A stretch of DNA of 64,000 nt, taken from Alistipes timonensis JC136 (GTDB lineage: Bacteria > Bacteroidota > Bacteroidia > Bacteroidales > Rikenellaceae). The notes beneath the pieces were generated by a model. That model had not been told where the DNA came from. It saw only the letters and a program-made list of their open reading frames with translations, and did not search any database. The translations under genes and the position numbers were made by a program. The DNA lies in the NCBI RefSeq assembly GCF_900107675.1, contig NZ_FNRI01000005.1:124001-188000 (forward strand). The letters run 5' to 3'. Shown one piece after another: positions 8,671 through 18,437 of this stretch; the first letter of the stretch is position 1; each line of letters begins with the position of its first letter.

Positions 8671-10506
8671 ATGAAACAGAATTTTGTAAAAATACTTTCC
8701 CTCGGACTGCTGGCCTGCACGGTCTGGTCGTGCAGTTTCCTCGACGTGTCCGACGAACTGGCCGGCGGCATCTCCGACATCTCGCAGGTGTTCAGCAATG
8801 TCGACCGCACCAAAAAATGGTATTCGCAGGTCTTCAACAACCGTCCCGACTATTCGGCCGTCTGGGTCACGGACAGCCCGATGGGAAATCCCTGGACCGC
8901 CTACTCCGACGAAATCTACACGCGGCTGGCCAACAATGCGGGCAAATACACCGAGTGGAACTCGGCCAACAACAATTCGCAGCGCTGGAACACGCTCTAC
9001 GAGAGCATCCGGCAGGCCAATATCTTCCTCGAACAGGCTCATCCGATCGTGGACGAGGGAGGTCCCGACGCCGACCGTCTGACCGAAGCGGAGATCAAGC
9101 TCTACAAGGCGAACGTCCGCTTCATGCGTGCGGCTTACCACTACTACCTGATGGAGATGTACGGCCCGATTCCCATCGTCGACCATTCGATGACGCTGGA
9201 AGACAACCTCGACCTTCCGCGCAACTCGCTCGACGAGGTGATCGAATTCATCGACCGGGAGCTGAAGGAGTGCATGGAAGAGATGGCGCAGGAGCCCTAC
9301 CACGACAACGAAAACCTCCGCGCCGTGCCCACCAAGGGCACCGCGCTGGCGTTGCGCGCCAAACTGTGGGTCTACGCCGCCAGCCCGCTCTTCAACGGCG
9401 GATGGGCCGAGGGCCTGGCGCTGACCAACAAGGACGGAAAACGGCTCTTCCCCGACCGGGACGACTCGAAACTGCAAACGGCGGTGGACCGTCTGCGCGA
9501 TTTCCTCGACTACGCCGAATCGGGCAGCCGCTACGAACTCGTCAACACGGGCAATCCGGACAAGGACCTCTACAACCTGTTCCAGGAGTACAACAAGGAG
9601 ATTATCTGGGCCACCTCGACCAACTCGTGGGGCAAACTGGGGGAACAGAAATTCGACACCTTCGCCACCCCGCGTTCGCAGCCTCAGGGCCAGGGCGGAT
9701 TCCACGTCCTGCAAGAGTTGGTCGACGACTTCTACATGAAGGACGGCAAGCCTGTCAAGGCCACCTCGTTCCTCCCCAAATCGGAACTCTACCCCGCCAA
9801 CGAAGCCGAGATGGGAACCTACAACGGCGTTCAGGTGTCGAAGATGTACATCGACCGCGAACCCCGTTTCTACAACACCGTCACGTTCTCGGGCATGAAG
9901 TGGCACATGAGCAATCAGGAGATTCAGTTCTACCGCGGCGGCAAGGATGACAACTCGGTGGCCGACGGCGCCCCGCTCACGGGTTACCTGCTCTACAAGC
10001 GCATGAACCGCACGGTCTACGGAGGCAACATCTCCGGCGCCGTGACTTCGAAATACCGTCCGGTGATTATTTTCCGCCTGGCGGAGTTCTACCTGCTCTA
10101 CGCCGAGATGCTCAACGAAGTGGAACCGGGCAACAAGGACGTGCTGAAATATGTCAATCTGGTGCGTCAGCGCGCCGGGCTGGACGACTTGGAGGCGCTG
10201 AATCCTGCCATCGAGGGTAACCAGACCTTGCAGCGCGAGGCAATCCGCCGCGAGAGCCGCATCGAACTGGCCACCGAGGGACAGCGCTACTTCGACGTGC
10301 GCCGCTGGATGATCGCCGACAAGGCGCCCGGCGAAGGCGGCCAGGGAGGCGATTTCCACGGCATGAACGTCGATCAGGCGCAGCCCGCGTACTACACCCG
10401 CACGAAGTTGCAGACCCGCTCCTTCAAGAACAAAAACTACCTCTATCCCATTCCGCTGGACGAGATCAAGCGCAGCGACATGCTGGTGCAGAATCCCGGC
10501 TGGTAG
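8671..10506 (+). CDS. SusD/RagB-type glycan-binding lipoprotein (PUL 1)
   Basis: 611 residues with a lipoprotein signal ending VWSC (Cys21) followed by SFLDVSDE, a standard SusD start. TPR-like helices include the conserved ANVRFMRAAYHYYLMEMYG and KGTALALRAKLWVYAASPLF segments. The C-terminal SusD domain shows REAIRRESRIELATEGQRYFDVRRW and ends with LYPIPLDEI and QNPGW, the family hallmarks. It forms the lid over the SusC barrel at the cell surface and delivers oligosaccharides. It lies 16 bases after susC and 27 bases before the Ig-like lipoprotein gene. Confidence 0.95.
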   Translation: MKQNFVKILSLGLLACTVWSCSFLDVSDELAGGISDISQVFSNVDRTKKWYSQVFNNRPDYSAVWVTDSPMGNPWTAYSDEIYTRLANNAGKYTEWNSANNNSQRWNTLYESIRQANIFLEQAHPIVDEGGPDADRLTEAEIKLYKANVRFMRAAYHYYLMEMYGPIPIVDHSMTLEDNLDLPRNSLDEVIEFIDRELKECMEEMAQEPYHDNENLRAVPTKGTALALRAKLWVYAASPLFNGGWAEGLALTNKDGKRLFPDRDDSKLQTAVDRLRDFLDYAESGSRYELVNTGNPDKDLYNLFQEYNKEIIWATSTNSWGKLGEQKFDTFATPRSQPQGQGGFHVLQELVDDFYMKDGKPVKATSFLPKSELYPANEAEMGTYNGVQVSKMYIDREPRFYNTVTFSGMKWHMSNQEIQFYRGGKDDNSVADGAPLTGYLLYKRMNRTVYGGNISGAVTSKYRPVIIFRLAEFYLLYAEMLNEVEPGNKDVLKYVNLVRQRAGLDDLEALNPAIEGNQTLQREAIRRESRIELATEGQRYFDVRRWMIADKAPGEGGQGGDFHGMNVDQAQPAYYTRTKLQTRSFKNKNYLYPIPLDEIKRSDMLVQNPGW

Positions 10507-10533
10507 AGCGTATAAACCGATAAACTTACGATA

Positions 10534-12291
10534 ATGAAAAAAATCAGCATATTCCTGTTCGCGGCGGCGGCCCTGCTGGGTGCCGGATGCAACGACAGTT
10601 CCGACACGGACAAAGTGATTCCCGTTTCGGCGATCGCTCTCGATTCGTCGCTGAGCAGCGGCATCACGCTGGTCGTCGGCCAGACGGCCGACATAGCGGG
10701 CAAAGTGACGGTACGCCCCGAAAATGCCACGGATAAGACCGAAACCTACGAGTCGTCGGACCCGGAGACCGTCTCGGTAGACGAAGCCGGCGTCGTGAAG
10801 GCCGTGAAGCCGGGCCTGGCGATGGTCACGATCAGCGTGGGCGGCAAGCACTCGCACTTCGAAGTGGAGGTCAAAGAGCAGCGGATTTCCGTCGAGTCGG
10901 TTACGCTGCCAGCCGAACTGGCCGACGGCGCAACGCTGAAACTCGGCGCAACGCTCGACATCGCCGGCAAGGCGACGATCCTCCCCTCGAACGCCACGGA
11001 CAAGACCGAAAGCTACAATTCGTCGAACCCGATGATCGCGTCGGTCACCGAAGAAGGCATCGTATCGGCAATCGCCATCGGCGAAGCGACGATCACGATC
11101 TCCGTCGACGGCAAGTCGGCCCAATTCACCCTCACGGTCGAGAAGATCGCCGTGGAGTCGGTCACGCTGCCCGACGAGTGGAAAGACGGCTATACGATGC
11201 CCCTCAGCGGAACGCTGGAGCTTGCCGGAAAGACGGCAGTGCTTCCCGAGAACGCCTCGAACCGTGCCGAAAGCTACGATTCGTCGGACAAGGAGGTCGC
11301 CACGGTCAGCGCCGAGGGTGTCGTAACACCGCTGAAAGCCGGAAAAACGACGATCTCGATCACAATCGACGGAGTTTCGGCATCGTTCGAGCTGACCGTC
11401 GCCGCCGACGTTCAGGTGGACATCGAGACCATTACGATTACCGACGGCCGCTGGAACAACTCGCTGGGTACGGCGAGCGTCGAGCTTAAGAACGGAACGG
11501 CGACCTACGATCTCTATTCGCGCCTGGTCATCACCCCCAAGAATCAGAACGAGGGCGTGGCGTATCAGATCGTCAACAAGGACGGTGAATTCATCGACAT
11601 CGACGAAAACGGCCTGATCACCTGCAAGAAGGTCGGTACGGCCACGGTAGTCGTTACGGCGAAGAACCACAAAAGTCTGGCCCAGGGCAATACCAAGAAG
11701 GTGATCTTCACCCTGAACATTACCGATTCGAACGACCTCGACCGCACCGGCTGGAGCATGTCGGCATCGGGACCGATCAAGGGTACCGGCGGCAATGCCA
11801 CGGCTGCGCTCGACGAGGTATTCGGCACGAGTTCGTTCCCGACGGCGAGCGCATCGATTCCGGCTTCCGATGCAACGATCTTCGGTCTGGACCGTCCCGG
11901 CAAGAATGGCGCCGGCGACACGATCTGGTTCGTGGTCGATATGCAGCAGCAGAGGAGCGTAAACTACTTCCGCATCATGCACCAGGGCGTACGCAACGCC
12001 GACCGCGGTTGCCGTTGGAATGGTTTCACGCTCATCGAAGGCAGCAACGACAATTCGGAGTGGACGCCGATTGCCGAAAATGTAAAGCTGCCCGATATGA
12101 GTTACAAATCGCAGCTCGACCCGAACGACGGCGGCACCCGCAATATCGACGATTATCGTACGACGTCGAATGTAAAGTTCCCCTCGACAGTAAATTACCG
12201 CTACCTGCGTTTTGTCGGCAAGGCAACCAACTTTACGGGATCGAACGGCACCTGTCAGATCGCGGAACTGTACCTCGGCCTCGACGAATAG
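10534..12291 (+). CDS. Multi-BIG2 lipoprotein with C-terminal discoidin-like domain
   Basis: 585 residues with a lipobox at GAGC (Cys19). Three bacterial-Ig-like (BIG2) repeats follow, each starting with a V-S/E-V-T-L strand and containing the PENATDKTETYESSD-type strand pair. A fourth, more divergent Ig-like unit covers about residues 290-400. The last 180 residues (WSMSASGPIKG, GLDRPGKNGAGD, NYFRIMHQG, RYLRFVGKA) resemble an F5/8-type C (discoidin) carbohydrate-binding fold. The position after susD and the architecture are those of a SusE/F-like surface glycan-binding protein; no catalytic motif is seen. The next gene is a shorter paralogue. Confidence 0.8.
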   Translation: MKKISIFLFAAAALLGAGCNDSSDTDKVIPVSAIALDSSLSSGITLVVGQTADIAGKVTVRPENATDKTETYESSDPETVSVDEAGVVKAVKPGLAMVTISVGGKHSHFEVEVKEQRISVESVTLPAELADGATLKLGATLDIAGKATILPSNATDKTESYNSSNPMIASVTEEGIVSAIAIGEATITISVDGKSAQFTLTVEKIAVESVTLPDEWKDGYTMPLSGTLELAGKTAVLPENASNRAESYDSSDKEVATVSAEGVVTPLKAGKTTISITIDGVSASFELTVAADVQVDIETITITDGRWNNSLGTASVELKNGTATYDLYSRLVITPKNQNEGVAYQIVNKDGEFIDIDENGLITCKKVGTATVVVTAKNHKSLAQGNTKKVIFTLNITDSNDLDRTGWSMSASGPIKGTGGNATAALDEVFGTSSFPTASASIPASDATIFGLDRPGKNGAGDTIWFVVDMQQQRSVNYFRIMHQGVRNADRGCRWNGFTLIEGSNDNSEWTPIAENVKLPDMSYKSQLDPNDGGTRNIDDYRTTSNVKFPSTVNYRYLRFVGKATNFTGSNGTCQIAELYLGLDE

Positions 12292-12302
12292 ACTTTCCGG
12301 CT

Positions 12303-12328
12303 CCGGCGGCGGAGCGTACTGCCGCCGG
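12303..12328. other. GC-rich hairpin between the two Ig-like lipoprotein genes
   Basis: CCGGCGGC and GCCGCCGG pair around a 10-base loop, and flanking TTCCG/CGGAA can extend the stem. No U-run follows, so this is more likely an mRNA-stabilising or differential-expression hairpin than a terminator. Confidence 0.4.
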
Positions 12329-12366
12329 GGTTCGGAATCTTTAACCGAAAAAACGACTTTCAAATT

Positions 12367-13542
12367 ATGAAAAAGATAAGTATTTGTCTGTTTGCCGTAG
12401 CGGCCCTGTTGTGCGCCGGCTGCGAAGACGGCATACCCGAACCGGGAACGATGGACGTTCCCGCAGAGAGCGTCGTGCTCGACGAGGAGCTGAGCGGCGG
12501 CCTGGTCATGGAGGTCGGCGAAACGAAGGACGTGTCGCTGAAAGTGACGGTGCTGCCCGTAAACGCCACCGACCTGGCGGAGCTCTTCTATTCCTCGAAC
12601 ATCGAAGTGGCGACGGTCAGCCCCAAAGGCATCATAACGGCACACAAAGCCGGCATCACCATGATCTCGATCTACGTGGGCGGCATCGAAACCTATTTCG
12701 CCGTGACGGTCGTCGATCAGATTCCGGTCGATATCGAGTCGATCTCCTTCTCCACCCCCTCCATGGACGCCTACGCCGGAGTCGGTTACAGCCTCTTCCT
12801 CTCGGTCGAGCCGTTGGACCAGAACGAAGGCGTGATCTTCTCGTCCTCCGATCCGGAAACAGCATCGGTGAACGCCGAAACCGGCCGCATGATCTGCCAC
12901 CGGAGCGGCAGCGTCACCATCACGGCCGCTGCCCGGAACCATCCCGAAATCAAGGCGACGATGAGCGTTTCGATCACCGAGTTCTTCGGCGACTGGGACC
13001 GCAGCAAATGGTCGATGAGTTTCTCGCACGGCTGGAAAACCGACGCTTCGATCGGAAGCAGCGCGACCGCCGCTATCGACGGCAACGAGAACACGACGCT
13101 GTCGATGGACCGTCCGGGCAAGGTCACCAGCATTCCCGCCGACGCCGAAATCTGGTTCCAGATCGACCGCGGCGACAATCCGGGCATGGTCAACTACCTG
13201 CGTATTCGCCACCGTCCGGAAGGCAACAACAACAAGAACATTCTCGTCCGCTGGTGGGGCTTCAACCGCATCGAAGGCAGCAACGACGGCACGAACTTCG
13301 AGGTCATCGCCGAACGCGTCGCGCTGACGCCCGATCCGAACGTATACGAGAACCTGCTGACGGACAATGTTCCGATCCCGGAGAACGACTTCCGCTATCT
13401 GCGCTTCATCGGCTGGAACGATGTCAGCACGGTATCGCCCTTCCTGGGATTCTACTGCGCACGCGGTACGGCTTACGGAGGAACCAACCCGGGCGGCACC
13501 ATCCAGATCAACGAATTCTACCTCGGCCGCGAACAGAAATAA
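12367..13542 (+). CDS. BIG2 lipoprotein with discoidin-like domain (paralogue)
   Basis: 391 residues; lipobox at CAGC (Cys19). The N-terminus is nearly identical in plan to the preceding gene (MKKISI, alternating Ala/Leu signal), but it keeps only one full BIG2 repeat (about 30-122) and one divergent Ig-like unit (about 123-210). The C-terminal domain (WSMSFSHGWKT, MDRPGKVTSIPADAEIWFQI, NYLRIRHRPEG, RYLRFIGW, INEFYLGRE) matches the discoidin-like end of its neighbour. It is probably a second surface glycan-binding protein of PUL 1 with a shorter reach from the membrane. A strong terminator follows the stop. Confidence 0.8.
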   Translation: MKKISICLFAVAALLCAGCEDGIPEPGTMDVPAESVVLDEELSGGLVMEVGETKDVSLKVTVLPVNATDLAELFYSSNIEVATVSPKGIITAHKAGITMISIYVGGIETYFAVTVVDQIPVDIESISFSTPSMDAYAGVGYSLFLSVEPLDQNEGVIFSSSDPETASVNAETGRMICHRSGSVTITAAARNHPEIKATMSVSITEFFGDWDRSKWSMSFSHGWKTDASIGSSATAAIDGNENTTLSMDRPGKVTSIPADAEIWFQIDRGDNPGMVNYLRIRHRPEGNNNKNILVRWWGFNRIEGSNDGTNFEVIAERVALTPDPNVYENLLTDNVPIPENDFRYLRFIGWNDVSTVSPFLGFYCARGTAYGGTNPGGTIQINEFYLGREQK

Positions 13543-13564
13543 GCCGTCGGGTACTGTAATCGAG

Positions 13565-13596
13565 AAGGCCCGAAGAACGAATCTTCGGGCCTTTTC
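13565..13596 (+). terminator. Intrinsic terminator after the Ig-like lipoprotein genes
   Basis: A perfect 12-bp stem (AAGGCCCGAAGA with its complement) around a five-base loop, followed by TTTT. It ends the susC-to-BIG2 transcript, so the following GH115 gene needs readthrough or its own promoter, which I could not identify. Confidence 0.85.
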
Positions 13597-13619
13597 ACAC
13601 TTTTAAAACTCAGACTACG

Positions 13620-16586
13620 ATGATACGAAAAACCCTCTTAACCTTAGCCCTGCTGTGGATGCAGGCCGCGGCCCTGCAGGCGCAGGTGACGCTGACCGGG
13701 CAGGCCGCCGCACGCACGGACTTCGAGCTGGCCGCCGCGGATTCCGGCGCGGCCGTCTGCTACGACGCCGGGGACGCCGCGGTTGTGGAAACCGCCGCCG
13801 GGCTGTTCGCCGCGGATGTCGCCCGCGTAACGGGCCGCGAAATTCCGGTCGTCGCCGGGCAGGAGCTTCCCGCAAAGACGCGCTGCGCCGTGATCGTCGG
13901 AACGATCGGTCAGAGCTGCTGGATCGACGAACTGATCGCGGCCGGCAGGATCGACGTTTCGGCCATCGAAGGCGGCTGGGAACGTTATGCAATCCGGCTG
14001 GTCGACCGTCCGGGACACGGCGTGCGCAAAGCGCTGGTCATTGCGGGCAGCGACCGCCGCGGCGCGGCCTACGGTTTGCTCTCGGTGTCGCGCGCCATCG
14101 GCGTGAGCCCGTGGTACTGGTGGGCGGACGCCCCCGTGAAACACCGCGACCGGCTGACGCTGCGCGTCACGGATTTCACGTCGGAAAGCCCCTCGGTGAA
14201 ATACCGCGGCATCTTCATCAACGACGAGGACTGGGGCCTCTACCGCTGGGCGAAGGAGAACTTCGAAAAGGAGCTGGGCAACATCGGCCCGAAGACCTAC
14301 GAGAAGGTGTGCGAACTGCTGCTCCGCCTGCAGGCGAACTACCTGGCCCCGGCGATGCACGACGCAACGACGGCTTTCTACAAAATACCCGAAAACAAAG
14401 AGATCGCCGACCGTTACGCCATCGCCGTAGGCTCGTCGCACTGCGAACCGCTGGGGCTGAACACCGCCAGCGAATGGGATTCGAAGACCATGGGCGAATG
14501 GGACTACGTGAACAACCGGGCCGGAGTGGACCGGGTGCTGAAGGAGCGCGTCGAGACCTCGGCGCCCTATGAGAACGTCTACACGCTGGCCCTGCGGGGT
14601 CTGCACGACCGGGCGATGGCCGGCAGCGAGGACCTCGACGCACGGAAGGCCACCATGCAGGAAGCCCTGCTCGCGCAGCGGCATATTCTGGCAGACGTGC
14701 TGGGCAGACCCGCGGAGGAGATTCCGCAGGTGTTCACCCCCTACAAGGAGGTGCTCGACGTCTACAACCGGGGATTGCAGCTCCCCGACGATGTGACGAT
14801 CATCTGGCCCGACGACAATTACGGCTACATGAAACGCCTGAGCAGTCCCGCGGAGCAGAAACGTTCCGGGCGTTCGGGCGTCTACTATCATTCGTCCTAC
14901 CTGGGCCGTCCGCACGACTACCTATGGATGAACACCACCTCGCCGACGCTGATGTACGAAGAGCTGCGCAAAGCCTACGACTCGACGGCCGACCGCGTAT
15001 GGTTGCTGAACGCCGGCGACATCAAGTCGTGTGAATTCGCGGTCGATTTCTTCCTGGCGATGGCCTGGGACATCGACTCGTTCGATTTCCGGCGGGCCGC
15101 GGATTACCGCGCCGAGTGGATGAGCGGCCTGCTGGGCCGGGAGTATTTCGACCGGTTCCGGGAGATTTCCGACACGTTCTACCACCTCGCATTCGTCCGC
15201 AAGCCCGAATTCATGGGCTGGGGCTACCAATGGGCCACGGACAAGCACGGCAAGGAGCGGAATACGGACACCGACTTCTCCTTCACCAATTACCGCGAGG
15301 CCGACCGGCGGCTCGAAGACTACGCACGGATCGCCGGGCAGGTCGACGCGCTGATGGACCGAATGCCCGAAGCGAACAAAGCGTGCTTCTACCAGGTGTT
15401 CTACTATCCGGTGAAGGCGTGCGAACTGCTCAACCGCATGGTGCTCCGCGGACAGCAGAACCGCCGGTATGCCACGCAGCAGCGTGCCGCGACCGATGCG
15501 CTGGCCGCCGAAAGCCGCATGTGCCACGACAGCCTGCAGATCATCACGGCGGGCTACAACGCCCTGCTCGGCGGCAAGTGGAACCATGTAATGACAATGA
15601 AGCAGGGATTCGCCGCATCCTATTTCCAGCTCCCGGAACTGCGGAGCGCACAACTCGCAGCGCAGGCCCGGCTGGAAATACAGGCCGAAGGCGAGGATGT
15701 GATGAAAGGGCTGCGGAGCTTCCACATGCTTCCGACGTTCAACACGTTCCTGCGCCGTTCCTACTTCGTGGATGTTTACAACAAGGGCCGCGAGCCCCTG
15801 CAATGGAGCGTTTCCGCCAGCGACGACTGGATCGTGCCGAACCGCACGGCAGGCACGACCCGCACCGAAGAGCGTATCGAAGTGTCGGTGGACTGGACGA
15901 AAGTTCCCGTCGGGGACGAGGTGTCGGGCTGCCTGACGATTGCCGCCGCGAACGGAGAGAGCCGCCGCGTACTGGTCTCGGTGTTCAACCCGGCCTCCCC
16001 CACCCGCGAGGAGTTGCAGGGATTGTACGTCCAGCACAACGGATACATTTCGATCCCGGCGGCGGATTTCCACCGCAAGCGCGAGAACGACGTGATTCGC
16101 ATCCGTCCCGTCCCGAACCTCGGCGTCGAGAACACGGCGCTCCAGCTGGGCGACCCGACCCTGCCGAAACAGAACACCCGGCGGCGCGAGGTGCCCTGCG
16201 TGGAATACGATTTCTATACGTTCGAGCAGGGTTCGGTCGATGTTTACACCTACGTTCTGCCGACCTTCGTAATCAGCGCCGACCGGGGATACGCCGGACA
16301 CGAGGCAACAAACCTCGAAACTCAATACGGAGTCTGCATCGACGAAGGCCCGGTGATGAACCCCTCGACCTCGTCGATCGAATATGCGCAGATCTGGTAC
16401 GAGAGCGTACTGCGGAATTGCCGGGTGAACAAAACGACGCTCCACATCGGCAAACCCGGCAGGCACACGCTGAAAATCCTCTGCGGCGACGCCGGCACGG
16501 TGCTTCAGAAGATCGTGCTGGATTTCGGCGGCATGCAGCGCTCCTACCAGGGGCCGCCGCCCACCCGTGCCGAAAAGGTGCATTGA
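13620..16586 (+). CDS. GH115 alpha-glucuronidase, secreted
   Basis: 988 residues with a signal peptide ending LQAQ (about 21). The N-terminal domain contains KALVIAGSDRRGAAYGLL and the SPWYWWADAPV strand; the catalytic barrel follows with VKYRGIFINDEDWGL, WPDDNYGYMKR and DYLWMNTTSPTLMYEELRKAY. The C-terminal part has beta-sandwich modules (WSVSASDDWIVPN; FVISADRGYAG). This is the GH115 pattern; the family removes (4-O-methyl-)glucuronic acid alpha-1,2-linked to xylan side chains or arabinogalactan. It lies at the end of PUL 1 after a terminator and complements the GH43 and GH105 enzymes. Confidence 0.9.
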   Translation: MIRKTLLTLALLWMQAAALQAQVTLTGQAAARTDFELAAADSGAAVCYDAGDAAVVETAAGLFAADVARVTGREIPVVAGQELPAKTRCAVIVGTIGQSCWIDELIAAGRIDVSAIEGGWERYAIRLVDRPGHGVRKALVIAGSDRRGAAYGLLSVSRAIGVSPWYWWADAPVKHRDRLTLRVTDFTSESPSVKYRGIFINDEDWGLYRWAKENFEKELGNIGPKTYEKVCELLLRLQANYLAPAMHDATTAFYKIPENKEIADRYAIAVGSSHCEPLGLNTASEWDSKTMGEWDYVNNRAGVDRVLKERVETSAPYENVYTLALRGLHDRAMAGSEDLDARKATMQEALLAQRHILADVLGRPAEEIPQVFTPYKEVLDVYNRGLQLPDDVTIIWPDDNYGYMKRLSSPAEQKRSGRSGVYYHSSYLGRPHDYLWMNTTSPTLMYEELRKAYDSTADRVWLLNAGDIKSCEFAVDFFLAMAWDIDSFDFRRAADYRAEWMSGLLGREYFDRFREISDTFYHLAFVRKPEFMGWGYQWATDKHGKERNTDTDFSFTNYREADRRLEDYARIAGQVDALMDRMPEANKACFYQVFYYPVKACELLNRMVLRGQQNRRYATQQRAATDALAAESRMCHDSLQIITAGYNALLGGKWNHVMTMKQGFAASYFQLPELRSAQLAAQARLEIQAEGEDVMKGLRSFHMLPTFNTFLRRSYFVDVYNKGREPLQWSVSASDDWIVPNRTAGTTRTEERIEVSVDWTKVPVGDEVSGCLTIAAANGESRRVLVSVFNPASPTREELQGLYVQHNGYISIPAADFHRKRENDVIRIRPVPNLGVENTALQLGDPTLPKQNTRRREVPCVEYDFYTFEQGSVDVYTYVLPTFVISADRGYAGHEATNLETQYGVCIDEGPVMNPSTSSIEYAQIWYESVLRNCRVNKTTLHIGKPGRHTLKILCGDAGTVLQKIVLDFGGMQRSYQGPPPTRAEKVH

Positions 16587-16865
16587 AAAAAGGAACGATC
16601 CGGAAAATTCGGATGAGTGTTTTAAAAAAAAGTGAAGGCAAAAGGTGTAAAGCACAGATAATCAATATGTATAAAATCTGTCTTTTGCACGAATTTTAGG
16701 CAGAAGAGCCTGAAAAAGCAGAATTCGACGGGAGTTTCGTTACCAAATCGCAACCCCGTCGAATTGCTTTATAATAGTACATATACTACTGAATTACAAT
16801 TTCTTGCGCAGATATGCATAAATCCATAGGACTCAACAACCGATACCTTTGTAACATCTAAAAAA
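16587..16865. other. Intergenic region with an 11-bp hairpin downstream of GH115
   Basis: AATTCGACGGG (16722-16732) and CCCGTCGAATT (16755-16765) form an 11-bp stem with a 22-base loop, followed by GCTTTAT. It may be a weak terminator for the GH115 transcript. A TACCTTTG at 16844 resembles a -7 box, but no convincing -33 box lies at the right distance. Nothing else is recognisable. Confidence 0.4.
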
Positions 16866-17210
16866 TTGTTGAGTTATGAAAAGTTTTATCTGAAAAAGGA
16901 TAAAGTCTCCCAAGACGGGAAAGTTCCGGTCATGGGGCGCATCATGGTCAATGGCACGCAAGCCGGTTTCAGTTGCAAGTTGAATATCGACCCGGCGCTA
17001 TGGGATGAGAAAACCAATTATCTGAAATCGCAACGGGATATTACGCATGGATGCTCTCGGAAGGACATTGCGGCAAGACAATGGCTTTCGATCGTACTCA
17101 GACATTGAAATGTGTTTTATATGTAGCCGTTGAGCAAGGCTGGATAGACGGTATCCGGGTAAAATCGACGATACGCGGGTCTTTCCCGTGAAAGATCGAA
17201 AAGTATGTGC
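16866..17210 (+). pseudogene. Remnant of a tyrosine site-specific integrase (N-terminal arm-binding domain)
   Basis: An open stretch of about 80 codons contains FYLKKDKVSQDGKVPVMGRI, GTQAGFSCKLNI and PALWDEKTNYL. This is the arm-type DNA-binding N-terminus of Bacteroidetes integrases, which normally exceed 370 residues. The frame then breaks; in another frame QTLKCVLYVAVEQGWI recalls the core-binding domain, and the catalytic R-H-R-Y region was not found. No ATG with good context starts it. It marks an old insertion between the two PULs. Confidence 0.65.
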
Positions 17211-17449
17211 ACAACGATGAAACGTATTGCCCAAAAATGCGGCATTACCAAGAATCGCTTCCGGAGGCAGATCGTATTGCAGATAGAACAGATTTTCGAG
17301 CGCCCGTCCGGGTGTCGTCTTTTTCAACTCTTCGGAGATGTGATGACTGAAACCCTCTTCATCGTTCGTTCCGACAGCGAAACGTACGGCATGCAGCGTT
17401 CAGTCGAGCGTCAGGTAAATACTTCTGATTCGGTCTTCCCGCATATCCG
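17211..17449. other. Decayed intergenic stretch
   Basis: Short open frames exist on both strands, but none has recognisable family features or a plausible start. It lies between the integrase remnant and the fimbrillin-like pseudogene and is best read as debris. Confidence 0.4.
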
Positions 17450-18437
17450 TTACATTTTTATTGCGGCACGTTTGCCGCCGGCGGGACGGGAATGCCGCAG
17501 TCTCCGTTCTGTTTTCCGTCTTTCGGTTGCGGTGCCCGTTCCGGGCAGGGAAACATGCAGTTTCGCGTCCGGCGATGACTCCTTGTGTTCCGTCAGGAAT
17601 CTCCCGTTCTGAATGTTGTATTCCGTGCGAAGAATACCCGCTGCGATTTCACGGGCCTGCTGCTGCAAGGCACCGTACCCGAAGTCGTGCGTCGATTGCC
17701 GGCTTCCCATACGCGCCCGGTCGCCATCCCGGAGTTTCGCCGCCACCTCGGAGAAAAACTCCCGATGTCTGAAACGATGCAACCCGTCGTCGGCCACAGA
17801 TGCGGCATACCCGTTTTCCGCAATATACAACAGCGTTGCGAGATCGTGATTGCCTGACGATACCTGTGTCCGGTTCCCGGCAACGAACCGCTCGAAGTCT
17901 TCATAGCGCGGCGATATGGAATATGCTGCCGAACATACGCCTTCCGAAAGTACCAACCTTGGAATCCGCTTCTCCCCGGTAAAGCTGTACCGGGATTTCT
18001 CCAGTCCCGGATACTCGCTTTTCAGATCGCTTTTCACGAATTTGTCGATACACCTGTCCGCCAGCCCGGATCTTGGCCGAAGAGGCGTCGTAGTTCGCTA
18101 CGGCGTAGAATGAACAGGGGGTGCTGGCAAGAGATTTGGGTAGGGAGAATGTCGCCGATTTCGCGGCCAGCTCGCTGGATGTTAAATCCCGGCGGATAAT
18201 GAAGTTGTCGGCATTATCGAAGACGAAAATCGACAGTGACGACAACGAAGACTCTCATGCCTCGGCCGAGGCTGCCGAATCGAAGAAGGAGCGGGTATCG
18301 GCGGCATCATCGGTAAGAGTAAGTGCGATACGTGCCTCGTCGGTGAAAGAACTGGGTGAAGGTCCAACTTGGGTCTCCTTGTTGCAGGAAACGAATGCGG
18401 CAGCGAAAACTGCAACGGCTAAAAGGATGTTTTTCAT
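17450..18437 (-). pseudogene. Broken fimbrillin-like (Mfa2/FimB-type) lipoprotein gene
   Basis: The ATG at 18437 opens MKNILLAVAVFAAAFVSC, a clear lipoprotein signal, then EARIALTLTDDA. An in-frame TGA at 18255-18257 interrupts it; directly after, the same frame resumes with ESSLSSLSIFVFDNADNFI and CSFYAVANYDASSAK, segments typical of fimbrillin-family cell-surface lipoproteins. Near 18074 the plausible reading shifts frame (SGLADRCIDKFVKSDL, then YSISPRYEDFERFVAGN) and runs open to 17450. That tail is not recognisable and may belong to something else. The TGA is compatible with a Trp-to-stop change. The gene is probably inactive; the head is confident, the tail is not. Confidence 0.5.

Noticed and set aside
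8644..13212. 1522-codon open frame on the minus strand opposite susD and the Ig-like genes
   Set aside because: Antisense shadow; it spans three well-supported plus-strand genes and their gaps.
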